Positions 1 through 10,704 of a DNA stretch of 64,000 bases are shown piece after piece. Each line of letters opens with the position of its first letter. Position 1 is the first letter of the stretch. The notes under the pieces are model-generated. The model did no database searches and was not told the DNA's origin. It was given only the letters and a program-made list of their open reading frames with translations. The position numbers and the translations under genes were made by a program. The stretch covers positions 4,216,001 to 4,280,000 of the forward strand of contig CM071591.1 in assembly GCA_036429605.1 (NCBI GenBank), read 5' to 3'. The stretch comes from Cladobotryum mycophilum (lineage: Eukaryota > Ascomycota > Sordariomycetes > Hypocreales > Hypocreaceae).

Positions 1-1027
1 CTTCATCATGAATAATGATCCTACTGAGGGTCTTGGACGACAGTCGGACTTCTTTCCTGGCTTATTGGAGGACATCCAAGCTCGAGAAGAGGACGAAGCC
101 GATTTTACATATGAGCGGTATTTCTCACTTGGTATCCCGCTTATTAGAATGCTGTTTTTTTTGTTTTTGTTTTACTAACGAATCATAGCATCGAGGTCGA
201 ACCTGCTCGGCGAATGACAATGGGCGGCCGTGAGAGTGATTTTAATCTAGAGATGCCAGCAGGACTGGATGATCAAACTACATTTATGATGTCGGAATTA
301 GCGCCAGATGCCGAGTCAACTATTCGAATTGTTGAACATTCCTTTGCCGAAGCAGCTGGAAACGAAGCACGAGAGTATCCTGACGGAGATGTCCTATCTG
401 ATGACGACGATGGTTACCAGGGCTACGGGGATTACGGAGACTATGAGATTGTGGATGATGAGGACAATGTGGATACGTCCGAGGCCATCGTTGAGGTAGA
501 AGACAATGGCCAACGAGCGGAAACAGGAGACATAGCGCCCAAATCAGGGAAGAAGCGAAACAGGGTCTCTAGCCATGGCATCGAGTTCCCTCCACTACCC
601 CCTTCCTTTGTCAAGAGAGTAGCACACACTGCCCTACAATCTTCTGGATTAAGCAATTCGAGAATATCCCCGGATACTCTGGAAGCTCTCACGCAAGCGT
701 CAGAGTGGTTCTTTGAGCAGCTAGGAGACGATCTTGGAGCATACGCCAGCCACGCCAAGCGCAAGACGATTGAAGAGGGCGACATCATCACACTGATGCG
801 TAGGTAGGTTCACCATGGGTATCTTGAGATTCTATTCGTCCCCGACTAATATCTTACATAGGCAACGCCAAATCGGAGGAGACTCGACCATGTTTTCCCT
901 AGCCCAAAGACATCTACCACGAGAACTGCTTCAAGAGTTGAGAATGCCTGTACCTCAACTCTCAAAGCAGCCCCGCGGCAAGCGCAAACAGCAAGATGAC
1001 GATCAAGATGAATCGGAGATTACGTGA
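1..1027 (+). CDS. CENP-T: CENP-T C-terminal part (kinetochore histone-fold protein), 5' end cut by window
   Basis: Exons 2..117, 189..803 and 862..1027 join in one frame through introns 118-188 and 804-861; the upstream part lies outside the window. The middle is acidic and low in complexity. The C-terminal ~115 residues form a histone fold beginning at FPPLPPSFVKRVA, running through a helix with SEWFFEQLGDDL and AYASHAKRKTI, and ending with the family's terminal block (LMRRQRQI, then FSLAQRHLPRELLQELRMP). This is the CENP-T/Cnn1/Cnp20 signature: the protein pairs with CENP-W, binds centromeric chromatin and recruits the Ndc80 complex. The stop at 1025-1027 lies only 22 bases from the stop of the convergent SURF1 gene. 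The family call is secure; the N-terminal length is unknown. Confidence 0.9.
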
Positions 1028-1049
1028 AGCGCAAGAAGCCTTTGTTCAT

Positions 1050-2219
1050 TCAGTAAAGACCTCGGCTGGTCCGAATACGACGGGCTACGTTTGATGGCGG
1101 TTTCTTAAGGACCATGTAGAGCATGACAGATGTTGCAACGGCAAGTCCGTACCTATGAGTCTACGGTCAGCTTACGAAGGAAATGAGGCACGAATGTAAT
1201 TTTTAAATGGGGCATATTACCATGTGAAGATGTACTGAGCATGGTTATTTCTCAGGTTGACTTCGGCTGCTCTTCCGAAGGGAATGCCACGGGCCTCGTA
1301 GTCGACCATCTTCATGTATTCAGGTTCTATGGTCGTTAGTAAGGACAGAGGAAAATGGCAAGGAAGACGGAGAGTGCCATACCCATGGTAGCTTCAACCC
1401 AGACGGGCTGACTGCCGGTCAGAGCAGCCATCTGCTGCACGTCAGGGAAATAAAACTCGCCCTTGTCCGGCCTATTGTCTGGTGTAAACATGTTCTTCTT
1501 CCACGGCTCTCGCAGCAGCCCTTCTATTGTGACGGTACCCCTAGGCAAACTATCTGGCCTGGTTCTCTGACTGCGATGCTTCTTGCTGATCCATCCACGA
1601 TTGACGAGGATAGTCGAGCCGTCCTCGCGCTCAAGCGGCGTCACTACCATGTATCCATCTTGTCCGTCACGCATGCGTGGTCCGATGAGCATTTCCTGGT
1701 CGTGCCGTAGGCGGCCGGTGGCAAGGACACGGCGGTAGTCGAACTCGTGGATGACGGAGGGGTCAATATGTGGGGGTAGAGGTAGGGGATCACGAACGAG
1801 GCGGTCCTCGAATTTTGCGATGAGTTCGGTCTTCCATCCTAGGCGCTGGACCTGCCATGTTCCTAAAGCAAAGGCAGTGACTGGGATGAGAGCTATAGGA
1901 CGATGGTCAAGTTAGTGACATCATATTTCTCGTGTAAGAGGTGCCATCGCTAGCTTGATGTAGGGGACAAGGTACCGAGGAGCAATATGCCTGGGCCGTG
2001 TTTGTTTCCGGCGCGGACAATCTGTGAAGGGGTATCGAGGATGGATACAAATTCGGGATCATCTGCGGACGGTCTCTGGTTCGGCCTCGGACTTGATGTG
2101 GCTATTGTTCGTCGAGGGGATCGGGAGGCTGCAAAGCGAGTGCTCCTGGCACATTGTGGTAGAGGCTTTGTCAGACTACTAGCCCGGAGGCTGCGTAGTA
2201 GATTATGAGTGCAATTCAT
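1050..2219 (-). CDS. SHY1: SURF1/Shy1 cytochrome c oxidase assembly protein
   Basis: Four exons (2219..1976, 1892..1383, 1326..1221, 1152..1050) give 320 residues. I start at the ATG at 2219 because it opens an Arg/Ser-rich mitochondrial presequence without acidic residues (MNCTHNLLRSLRASSL); an in-frame ATG at 2237 would add six residues. A first membrane segment (ILLLALIPVTAFALGTWQVQR) carries the family's GTWQVxRLxWK motif. Next come the intermembrane-space domain with LVNRGWI and EGLLRE, then a YIFTWYGLA second-helix motif near the C-terminus. The family acts in the inner membrane in haem a insertion and early Cox1 assembly. Length and both membrane segments match the family. Introns are 83, 56 and 68 bases. 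Confidence 0.93.
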
Positions 2220-2237
2220 CCTGTTAGATACCCCCAA

Positions 2238-3402
2238 TTGGTGGAATCGTGGGGCAATTTGAAGATTATGAGGCTCCAGAAGCTATCCGGCGCAATTGGT
2301 GAACTTGCGACGATGGGCGCTTTTACCGCCTGCCTAGAATAGCAGTGACCTAACCTTTACTGATGCTAGGCTTATCTTATCCAACTGCCGTACAAAAAGC
2401 GCATCCATCTTAACGTCCCATCCAATGTACTCCGTCCGTAATGCGTTACAACTGGGAGATGTCAATATTAAATGCGTACATCCCGTACTACACATCCATT
2501 GTCGTACGTGAATCAATTGTTACTAAACGTATGTAATATCATTAATTGGTCTTGCATTTGTAAGATTTCAAGGGGATCCTTATTCTGGCTTGACCTAAAC
2601 CGGATATTTTGTTGTCGCTTTTGCAGGGTCGGGTGACTTGACTTGACTTGCTTGACCGACCCAAAGTTGACTGGCCGCTTTTGTTGGTCCCAACAAGCTT
2701 ACGGCTTAAATGATCCCTCCCTCAACATGACTGGCATTCAGTTTCTAGATGTGGTAATTGTGAAGAATGGCGGTCGGAGAATAACATTGAATCAGAACCA
2801 GTAGATGCATAAAACTGCCAATCAATTGCTTGACGTACATACATACCGCACCGCAATTGAGATACTACCATTGAAGTACTCCATACCACACGCAGTAATT
2901 CTGGGGATGCATTGCATTAGGTCGGTCTTTCAACAGCAGTCACATCCATCGCATTTGTCACTCCCCTAAAAAAAACATGGGGGACCCTTATTCTGGAATG
3001 CCACTAGCGGCTCACCGCCTTCCTGGAGTAGCAGTAGGTGATTCATTCGAGGTGGCAGGAGCTGGCCTTGCCTGAAATAAGAAGTCTCGGTGGATCAAAC
3101 CATCCGTGCTCTCCAACTTGTCCTTTCGTCATCGCCATATTTGTTGAACTTGAATGTGTTTCTATCCTTCTGTGATGCCTATGCTGTTTTGATTCCCCCG
3201 GATCTCCATCTTTTGTTTTCAAACGATAATCCATCCAATCAATAATGAAATAGTGCGCGACAATCTACTTACTGCTTAATTGTAACTAAACTCTTGCGAC
3301 ATTCAACTTGTACGACTCCGAGACTACCGCCCGTCATCTTCACGCATCTGTTCAGAGAGTCGCATCCCATCTACGGCCACACACACCGCACTCCCATACA
3401 TC
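2238..3402. other. Intergenic region between divergent SHY1 and the UBX gene
   Basis: About 1.2 kb with no reading frame that I can support. It should hold both divergent promoters. The core CTTATTCTGG occurs twice (near 2579 and 2988) and a short tandem of CTTGA/TTGAC occurs near 2636-2655. Pyrimidine-rich sequence precedes the UBX start. Confidence 0.5.
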
Positions 3403-4961
3403 ATGTTCTACGAGGGGACTCTTCAAGAAGGCATATCGACCGCTGTCGGCCAACAAAAACTTGTTCTATGCTTTGTCACAGGTAGGTTTGCATGATCGAC
3501 TTTCCCGCTCGTTACACGCACGGTCTCTTACATCATGCTAGATGAAAACGAGGAAGGCCAAATTTGGGAGAAGGAATATCTTCGAGATGACGCCGTACGT
3601 ATCGCCACCGTTCCCCTTGAGCGCCGGTATCGATTCTAACAAGAGACAGTTACAAACGTTGATCCAGGAGCAGGCTGTTGCTTTGCGGTTAATCTCAGGC
3701 TCAGAGGAAGCCGGATATCTGGCGCAAATCTTCCCATTACCCAGGACACCGACCGTCGTTATTATGAAGCATGGCGAGCTCAAGGAATACATCCCGGCAG
3801 GCACTAGCAAGGAGGACTTTATTCGTCGGATCCGAAGCGCATTCAATGTTTCTCCTCCAGCAGCACCCTCATCATCGGCATCATCATCTCTGGCAAATGG
3901 ACTGGCAGCCTTTGTACCCATCAGAAGAACACCGTCCCCTCAAGTTGCGGCTGCCCAAGCCCGAACCTCATCACAACCAGAGGCAGCGCAATCGGAGGCG
4001 GTTAGTCGAATTCTAGCCGAAAGAGCGGCGAAGCTCAAGGCACAGAAGGAGGAGGCGGAGCGCAGGGCTAAGGAAAAGCGAACCAAAGCTGCTGAGAAGG
4101 CCAAGGCTGAGGCTGAGGCCGGAGCAGCTACCGAAGCCGCAAGCAAATACAAACAAGCTGAGGAGATAAAAAAGAAGAGGCAGCAAGAAGAAGATGAGCG
4201 CAAGAGGATTCTGAAACGGATCGAGGATGACAGGGAAGAGCGACGGTTACGAGCATCCGTAAGAGAACAACAGAGAATCGATAACCAAAACGTGGGAGAT
4301 GTTGCTTCGGCGTTGGCCAGCGCACCCGAGACCAAACTACCATCTACAACTAGAGTCTCCGAAATTGCGTCCTTGCAAGTTCGCCTCTTTGACGGCTCAA
4401 CGATACGATCACGATTCAAGACTGCATCTCCGCTCACAGATGTAAGAAAGTGGGTGGATGGAAATAGGGGCGAGAACAAGATTCCATATACATTCAAACA
4501 CGTCCTCACACCTCTGCCGAACAAGAATATCGACGAGACTGAAGAAACCAAGACCTTGGGGGAGCTCGGTCTAGTACCATCTTCGACATTGGTGCTTATT
4601 CCGGTCCAAAAGTTTTCGTCAGCATACGAAGGAGGGTCGCAGGGCGGCTTTGCGGGGTTCATTGCCTTGATTTTGTCCTTTTTTACTTGGCTGTCTGGCT
4701 TGCTTGGTTTGTCTAGTGGAACTAGAGCAACGCAGGAACCGGCATCATCCGAGACGAACAATGAGGCGAGCCCAGCGTCAGCTCAAGCTAGGAACAGTCG
4801 TCTTAGCGGATTGCAGAATCTGGCTGACAGGCAACGAGACCAACAACTATATAATGGCAACTCGGTATGTAATGTCATTCAAGAAGCTTGAATAGCTCGG
4901 CTACTGACACTTGACATAGTTAAACTTTGAGCCAAGACCGGATGAAGGTGATGAGAAATAA
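3403..4961 (+). CDS. UBX-domain protein with a C-terminal membrane helix (UBXN4/erasin-like)
   Basis: Exons 3403..3481, 3542..3594, 3650..4864 and 4920..4961 join in phase to 462 residues. The N-terminus (MFYEGTLQEGIS, VLCFVT, then LRLISGSEEAGYLAQIFPLPRTPTVVI) is a thioredoxin/UAS-like fold as in UBXN4. Residues ~168-252 are a Lys/Glu/Ala/Arg-rich coiled coil. Residues ~285-365 form a UBX domain (LQVRLFDGSTIRSRF and the FKHVLTPLPNK loop). A hydrophobic segment follows at ~377-400, then a short tail ending NFEPRPDEGDEK, a tail I recognise from fungal homologues. The family docks the Cdc48/p97 ATPase through UBX; the membrane helix suggests ER anchoring and a role in ER-associated degradation. 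That role is inferred from the family. Confidence 0.88.
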
Positions 4962-5278
4962 GAGGACCTGATGTGTTTTTTTTGGGGGCTTTTACTTGGT
5001 TAATGGAAGATGTATGAATGGGTAATCATGATGAAATGAGAAGTCACTGGAATATGGTGAACAGAAGCGGGTTTCCTGTTTTGGGTAAGGATTGTTTTGT
5101 CTTTATTCTGTATAATACAAAGGTCTAGAGAGCTGGGTGTATATATAAGCAATCCCTTACGCTTTCATCCCAATATGCACGCCTCGCAAGTTGACATCCC
5201 AAATGCTTCATGAAAAGCCCATTTTTTTACCGTCCCAACTCCTGCTTATCTTTTTTCCCTTGTTGCGATCTTGGGCAA
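4962..5278. other. Short region between convergent UBX and MIX17 genes
   Basis: Holds the 3' untranslated parts of two convergent genes, with AT-rich stretches near 4976-5000 and 5090-5150 suitable for polyadenylation. No coding signal seen. Confidence 0.5.
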
Positions 5279-5964
5279 CTAGTATGGTCTGGCAGCAGTC
5301 TGGCAGGCCTTGAGCTGCTCGAGGTACCAGTTGCAGATGGCCATGTCACCATTGTTGGTATCCAAGCACTTAGTGAAGCTCTCGGCGGCACCGGCGCAGT
5401 TGGCGCTGGCGTACTGGTTCTGTTGGGGAGAGGCCTCGGCTTGGACGGGGGCAGCGGGCTCAGAGGAGCCGCCGCTGAACATGCCGCTCAGGGCGTTGCC
5501 CATGGCGGAACCGACAGCAACACCACTGTAAAGAGTACATGTTAGCAACAATGGAAACTTTGGCTCAGAATGAGTGTTCTTGGTGTGTTTGAATTGATTC
5601 TGGAGAAAGAGGTAGGAAGGGAGCCTAGTGTAAGGCGAGTTTGCACTCGGGCTCTCGGTCCCGGACATAAGATACTCTTGGAAGGAATATCATGATGTCC
5701 TAGTTCTGAATGCGCCGGACAATGGGGAGGGGCAAGGAAGGAGATGGTAAGAAGCGAAGAGATGTGTAAAACGTACGCAGCGGTGCTGGCCATCTGGCCG
5801 AAGAGACCAGGGCCTTGCGAGACTGGAGCAGCGGGCGCAGGAGCATGCTGAGGAGGAGCAGCGTATGTAGTGGCAGGTCGCTGCTGTTGGGGAGCAAGAG
5901 CAGGCTTGGGAGCGGCGGCAGTAGGGCGCGAGGGGGCACGGCCGACGGAGCGTTGACGAGGCAT
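5279..5964 (-). CDS. MIX17: Mix17/CHCHD2-CHCHD10 family mitochondrial twin CX9C protein
   Basis: Two exons (5964..5777 and 5525..5279) separated by a 251-base intron with a GTACGT donor encode 144 residues. The N-terminus is Arg/Ala/Pro/Gln-rich (MPRQRSVGRAPSRP), typical of the family's mitochondrial targeting region. A Gly/Ala-rich hydrophobic segment (GVAVGSAMGNALSGMF) follows. The C-terminus carries two CX9C pairs (CAGAAESFTKC and CNWYLEQLKAC) that form the Mia40-oxidised CHCH hairpin. Family members act in the intermembrane space and affect cristae and respiration. All four cysteines are present. A (TGG)n run lies just upstream of the start. Confidence 0.93.
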
Positions 5965-6661
5965 TGTGGGTGGTGGTGGTGGTGGTGGTAGTTGTGAGTG
6001 GTAAGATAGGTAGGCAAGAAGAGAAGTCTGGCGGTGGTTGTCTCTCTTGGAGTTTGCGGGTTGTCGGTCGTATTTGAAAGGTTCGAGGGTCGGGTGGTGG
6101 TTAAATTGTTCGCAGTTCTTTTTTAGTGGTCTGTTATAGAAGGTGGCAGAAAGGTTGGTTAAGTAGCTGCAGAGAACTTCGGTGCGACATTTGGCGGGGG
6201 GGTTTCAATAGAGTTGGTGGTGATTAGCAGGTGGTACAGTGTAAGATTAGGTACAACTTACAAGTACCACCTCGTTGCAGCTAGGGCCTCGGTAGAGACA
6301 TGATGCGCATTTGACCTTTGGCTTTCAGCTAATTAATTTGTTGATTGAGCTGAGGCAATGGAGGATGGATGAGTGGAATGGCTCGTCGTATGAGAATGGA
6401 GAGCTGTTTTCATGGAAGCGAGTAATATGAGGAATTAAATGGAAGCAGTATTATAAAATTGTGGTATTCGCATGACGCTGCTATCGTAATCTGTCCGTCT
6501 AGATTGAAAATCGCACCTCCAATGCCGTTAACGCCCCTGATGGACCATGAAACATCATGAGCATCTCAAACGCCAAACCCAATGATCCTGTTTTTTCCCG
6601 GTGACTCTCCTGAATACTTACCGGTGACCATTCACACGCAAGAGCTCTCATAAAAGCAAAC
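5965..6661. other. Intergenic region, MIX17 promoter and LRP1 3' side
   Basis: Holds the MIX17 upstream region, starting with a (TGG)n tract at 5968-5989 in its presumed leader, and the 3' flank of LRP1. No supported coding region. Confidence 0.5.
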
Positions 6662-7343
6662 TCATTTCCTGTTCTTGCCTTTGTTCTTGTTCCTGCTCTT
6701 CTTCGGCTTCTTGCTCGAGCCGGCCTGGTTGCCACCTACCGAACTAGAAGGCTGCACTGAATCCTCTGCCGGCCGCTTCTTGTTATTATTCTCAACGGCC
6801 CTGAGAAGAGCTTTGGCGCGTTCCTCTGCAATCTTTTCCGCCAGCTTGGCGCTCAGTGACTTATCACTCCCCTGAAGAAAAAAGTCAGTAAGCAAAATTC
6901 GACAAGCCCCTTTCATCAAGCAGCCATAGACATACCAGGTCGGCCTTTAGAATACGGGCGGTGGCTTCTTTGTCAACAGTCATGGTCCTCTGAACCTCCG
7001 GCTCCTCTGCCTTTTTGATCTTTCCAAAGTACTGCTGAACACGCTTCAATTCCGTGAAGACGGCGTGGTTCTGCGCATCAGCCCCCTGGAGTTTCACGGC
7101 CGCTGAAAGAAAAAAATGTTAGTAAACGGCCAACAGGCATGTGAATGAATAGAAGACCTTACAGAAAAGCAAAGACTCAATGGCATACGCCGTCAGAGAA
7201 AACAGCTTCGCCTTGTCTAATAAGGGGAGTTGAGACGCCATCTCATCGAGGTTGCCCAGCAAAGGCTCCAGGGCATCTTCCAAGTTGTCCAGCTGATTGT
7301 CCAGCCTTTTGAGGTCTGGGGTGATGTTCGTCACGTCTGTCAT
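6662..7343 (-). CDS. LRP1: Exosome-associated protein Lrp1/Rrp47 (C1D family)
   Basis: Exons 7343..7163, 7102..6936 and 6871..6662 join through 60- and 64-base introns to 185 residues. The N-terminal Sas10/C1D domain shows the helices LDNQLDNLEDALEPLL and KAKLFSLTAYAIESLLFS, followed by VKLQGADAQNHAVFTELKR, the family's conserved second block. The C-terminus is a strongly basic Lys/Asn/Arg tail (KKPKKSRNKNKGKNRK) as expected for RNA binding. Yeast Lrp1 pairs with the Rrp6 nuclease of the nuclear exosome and takes part in rRNA and snoRNA 3' processing; the same role is inferred. It is divergent from the next gene across about 400 bases. Confidence 0.92.
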
Positions 7344-7747
7344 TTTGAGATAGAAAAAAATAACGATATCAAGATTCGAATAGAATATCGGACCGAGTAT
7401 TAAACGTGATCTTGTTGATCGCGTATCTCACCCTCAAAGATTCTGGATGATGCAAAAGCTTGATGTTTTCCCTGCTAGTCAATCTTATCGGGGTGCATGC
7501 ACATATCGGGTGTCTCTGCTGCCCGTTTCCCAACTGGAGCCTAGCGAAAGAAAAAAACACACGCCCACTAGCGCAGGCCTAGAGAGAGCCGCTGACCACT
7601 GAACGGAAGGGGGAGCCAATTGGCTTTTTCCCGATTCTTTCCTTCGTCAAACGTCAAACCACCAAATTCCGACCGCAAAGCCTGATCACCCCTGCGATTT
7701 CGAGATTCACCAAAAAAAGAAACCACCTTTTCTTCTCCCACGACCCA
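7344..7747. other. Divergent promoter region between LRP1 and the Cbs2-like gene
   Basis: About 400 bases between two starts that read outward. Poly-A and pyrimidine stretches occur (7708-7740). No coding sequence supported. Confidence 0.45.
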
Positions 7748-9264
7748 ATGCGCACACTCGCTGGGTGACTTGCCAGGAGATCAAGTTCTCACCAGGCGAC
7801 CTATACCAGTACCCTCTTGCGCCGAAGTGTCCGGCAGCCCGACCTTTCAAAGTGGCTGGCCCAACAAGACTGCGGTTTTCCGCACGCCTATGCCAGAGAC
7901 GGCCACAATGGGCTCGAGATAGTGTCTGCGTGGGTCGAGTGGCCGGTCGGGCATATGGCACGGTAGCTTCGACCCCCGACAGGCAGCATGATTCTTCACC
8001 CCACGAAACCCTGTCGAGCGAAGCAAACGACACTCCTCCTCCTCCTCCTCCCACACGGCGACCGTGGTCAGCTGCTTTACAGTCTGAGCCAATAGCGGCA
8101 AAGTCTCGACCCTCGCCTCAGTTCTACGTACCCTCCGTTCTGCTGCCTCCCGAGGCCGCCAAGTCACCTGCGGTCCATAAGATACACATTCTGGGAGACG
8201 ACGAGAGATCCCGGTTTATTGCGCATGCCCTGTCGGGGGTCTATGATTCCGTGGAGAGGCTTGGGTGGAGAAGTACTACAACGTCCAAGTATCGCAATAT
8301 TCAGAAGGTCCAGCCGAGCAACGAGCATGGCGCACCCATAATTGAGGTATTTGCGGTGACACCGCGGATATTAGCCCAAGATGATGATTCACACATTGAT
8401 CAACTGATTGTGACTGGCCATGGGTACGAAGCTGCCGAAGCACTGGAGTCCGTCAAGCACCGTGTCGACGGGAACACTGCAATCTGCCTGATGAATGACG
8501 GGCTGGGAGTGCTGGAAGATGTGCGGGAAAAGATCTTTTCAGGGACCGACGCGAGCAGCCCTACCTTCTTCCTGGGCCACATGAGCCACCGGCTTGCGCT
8601 CAACCGCGCGTACGATTCGGTCAAGGAGCTGAGGCATGGGGTGACAAAGTTGACCATGATGGATATGTCCCGCTTCCGAGACAAGGATAAGGTAGAGTCC
8701 CGGATGAGCTTTGTCAGAACCTTGCAGGAGGTCAAGGATCTCAACTCGTCCCTCACACCCTTTGACCAATGGCTGCGGTTCAAGCTCCCATCCGTCATAT
8801 TCGACTCGGTGGTGGAGCCCGTCTGTGTCCTGCTGGAGATGCCATACGAGGGGGTCTTGCAGAACCCGGCAGCGCAGCGGATGCTGTTTAGGCTATTGGA
8901 CGAGATCATCCTGGTCGTGGACAACATGCCAGAGCTGGAGGGCTCATCGGCCATACGAGACTACATTCGGGGAAATGGCGTGCGGAAGCACATGTACAAT
9001 CAAATCCTGTCCAAGAGGTCTCACCCGAGCGAGCTGGCCAGGCGGATCCAGTACGGCCTACCCACGGATGTGGAATACCTCAACGGGTTTTTCCTGCGGC
9101 AGGCACGCCTGTTGGGGCTGCATCTGCCGGCGAACCACATGATGAAGGACATGATCAAGGCGAAGCACTCATTGGCTGTGGAGAAGCTCAACTCGTTCGT
9201 ACCCATGGAGGAGACGTCTATACCCAGCGAGTCCCAATTTAGATACAGGACGATGCGGCGGTAA
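7748..9264 (+). CDS. Mitochondrial ketopantoate-reductase-like protein (Cbs2-like), 5' end uncertain
   Basis: A long frame ends at TAA 9262-9264. It contains no ATG until well inside the protein, so the start must lie in an upstream exon. The only upstream ATG is at 7748; a non-consensus intron 7765-7868 (GTGACT...AAG) would join MRTLAG to LRFSARLCQRRPQWARD, a convincing mitochondrial presequence, but this is inference. The protein has a Rossmann-like N-terminus (HKIHILGDDERSRFIAHAL) and an ApbA_C-type C-terminal domain (LPTDVEYLNGFFLRQARLLGL). The catalytic-region Lys is kept (RFKLPSVIFDSVVEP), but the neighbouring Asn residues of true ketopantoate reductases appear replaced. That fits the Cbs2 group, reported as translation activators of cytochrome b mRNA rather than enzymes. 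Confidence 0.75.
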
Positions 9265-9695
9265 GAAATGAAATTGGGTGCTACAAAGTTGGGTACTACC
9301 TTGTTGTTTCTACGTGGGTTTTGCTTTTTGGTTTGGTTAGGTTTTGGGGGCATAGCATTGGCGTGTTTACGGATGTATATCAAAAGAGGTTGGCGTTTTT
9401 TGTTGATGGTGGGGTTCTGAATATGATTATATTTATGAAGACATGCACAAAGTGTTCATATCTTTTGTTGAGAAAACCTTCTACCTTCCTTGCTTGACCT
9501 GCTCTTGCATGTTTTGTCGTTGTAGCTTGTTGGTGTAAAGTTTAAGTTGATCGCAGTCACGTGCCAGTAAAGCTGCCCCTCCATAAGCTGTCTCCAAACG
9601 CGATACCTCAGCGGGGCAGCCTCTCGGACAAAAAGAACCAAACGATCCATCTTACCCAACACCCCCCAAAAAACAACAGCTATTTGCAACACGCA
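9265..9695. other. Intergenic region upstream of PDCD5
   Basis: 3' flank of the Cbs2-like gene and promoter of the PDCD5 gene. No coding region supported. Confidence 0.45.
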
Positions 9696-10448
9696 ATGGA
9701 TGATTCAGAACTAGAGCAGGTACAAAACTTACTATTCCTCTCCCTCCCCAAGTGCAGGATCTCAATCTTTTTTCTTTCTTCTTCTTCTTCTCTGCGCCAT
9801 GTCTTACTGACTTCTCCCGGCCCGTGACGCAGATCAGAAAAGCTCGCCTCGACCAGCTGAAAGCTCAAGGTGGCGGCGGGAGGGGAGGAGGAGCCAGTTC
9901 CTCTGGCGGCCAGAATGGTGACCAGGGCCAGTACGTCACTCCCAACACCACCACCACCACCCATCCACAAAATCCCATATCCTCATTACCACCCCCCCCC
10001 CCCCCCTTGCAAGGAGACGGAACCAAAAAAAGATAAAAATAAAAATAAAACCGCACATGTTCGCTCTTCAAGAAGCAAACGGACGAAAACAAACAAACAA
10101 ACAAACGCACCCCCCCCCCCCCTTGGTTTGAGTAAGGCATACTAACACAAGCAACAACAACCATGCAGACAGCGTGACGAAGCCAGACAGCAAATGCTCA
10201 ACCAGATCCTACACCCCGAGGCCGCCGACCGCCTAGGCCGCATCCGACTCGTCAAGGAGCAGCGCGCCACCGACATTGAGAATAGGCTCCTCATGCTCGC
10301 CCAGACGGGCCAGCTGCGGCAAAAGGTGACGGAGGAACAGCTCAAGGAGCTACTCTCTGCAGTGGCGGACAAGGAGGAGAAGGAGAAGATTGTGGTAAGC
10401 AGACGGAAGGGGTGGGACGACGACGACGATGATTTGCTGGATCTGTAA
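9696..10448 (+). CDS. PDCD5: PDCD5/TFAR19-type DNA-binding protein
   Basis: Exons 9696..9719, 9833..9930 and 10169..10448 give 133 residues. The first exon has only eight codons (MDDSELEQ). Exon 2 begins IRKARLDQLKAQ and runs into a Gly-rich linker. Exon 3 carries the conserved three-helix core (ARQQMLNQILHPEAADRL, IRLVKEQRATDIENRLL, GQLRQKVTEEQLKELL) and an acidic C-terminal tail DDDDDDLLDL. Members of this eukaryote/archaea family bind the TRiC/CCT chaperonin and have been linked to apoptosis and DNA binding; the exact fungal role is not clear. Intron 2 is 238 bases and contains two poly-C tracts. Confidence 0.92.
9992..10122 (+). repeat. Two poly-C tracts inside PDCD5 intron 2
   Basis: A run of 15 C at 9992-10006 and another of 13 C at 10110-10122, separated by A-rich simple sequence (AAAAATA and AAACA repeats). 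Both sit inside the intron and are prone to length variation and base-calling error. Confidence 0.9.
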
Positions 10449-10704
10449 GGCTTGCATGTAATTTTGCACTGTGGGGAAAGCCTTTTTGTTTCTTCTTGTT
10501 TCTTTTTCCTTCACCTCATTTGAGGCTGGCTGAAAGCGCGATACACGAAAACGTGGTATGTGTGTGTGTGGCTTCTCTAAGAGGAGATTGCATTGTTACT
10601 CTTGACATAGAGGGGGGAGGGTTGGCAAACAAGTGTGGCCATTTGTAATTCTACATCCATGCAAAGCAACATGGCGGAAAAGAAAGCTACGGAAGAGGGG
10701 CGTA

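Noticed and set aside
3940..4761. 273-codon frame on the minus strand
   Set aside because: Antisense shadow of the coiled-coil/UBX coding sequence; Ser/Ala-rich composition mirrors the Lys/Glu/Ala codons of the real gene.
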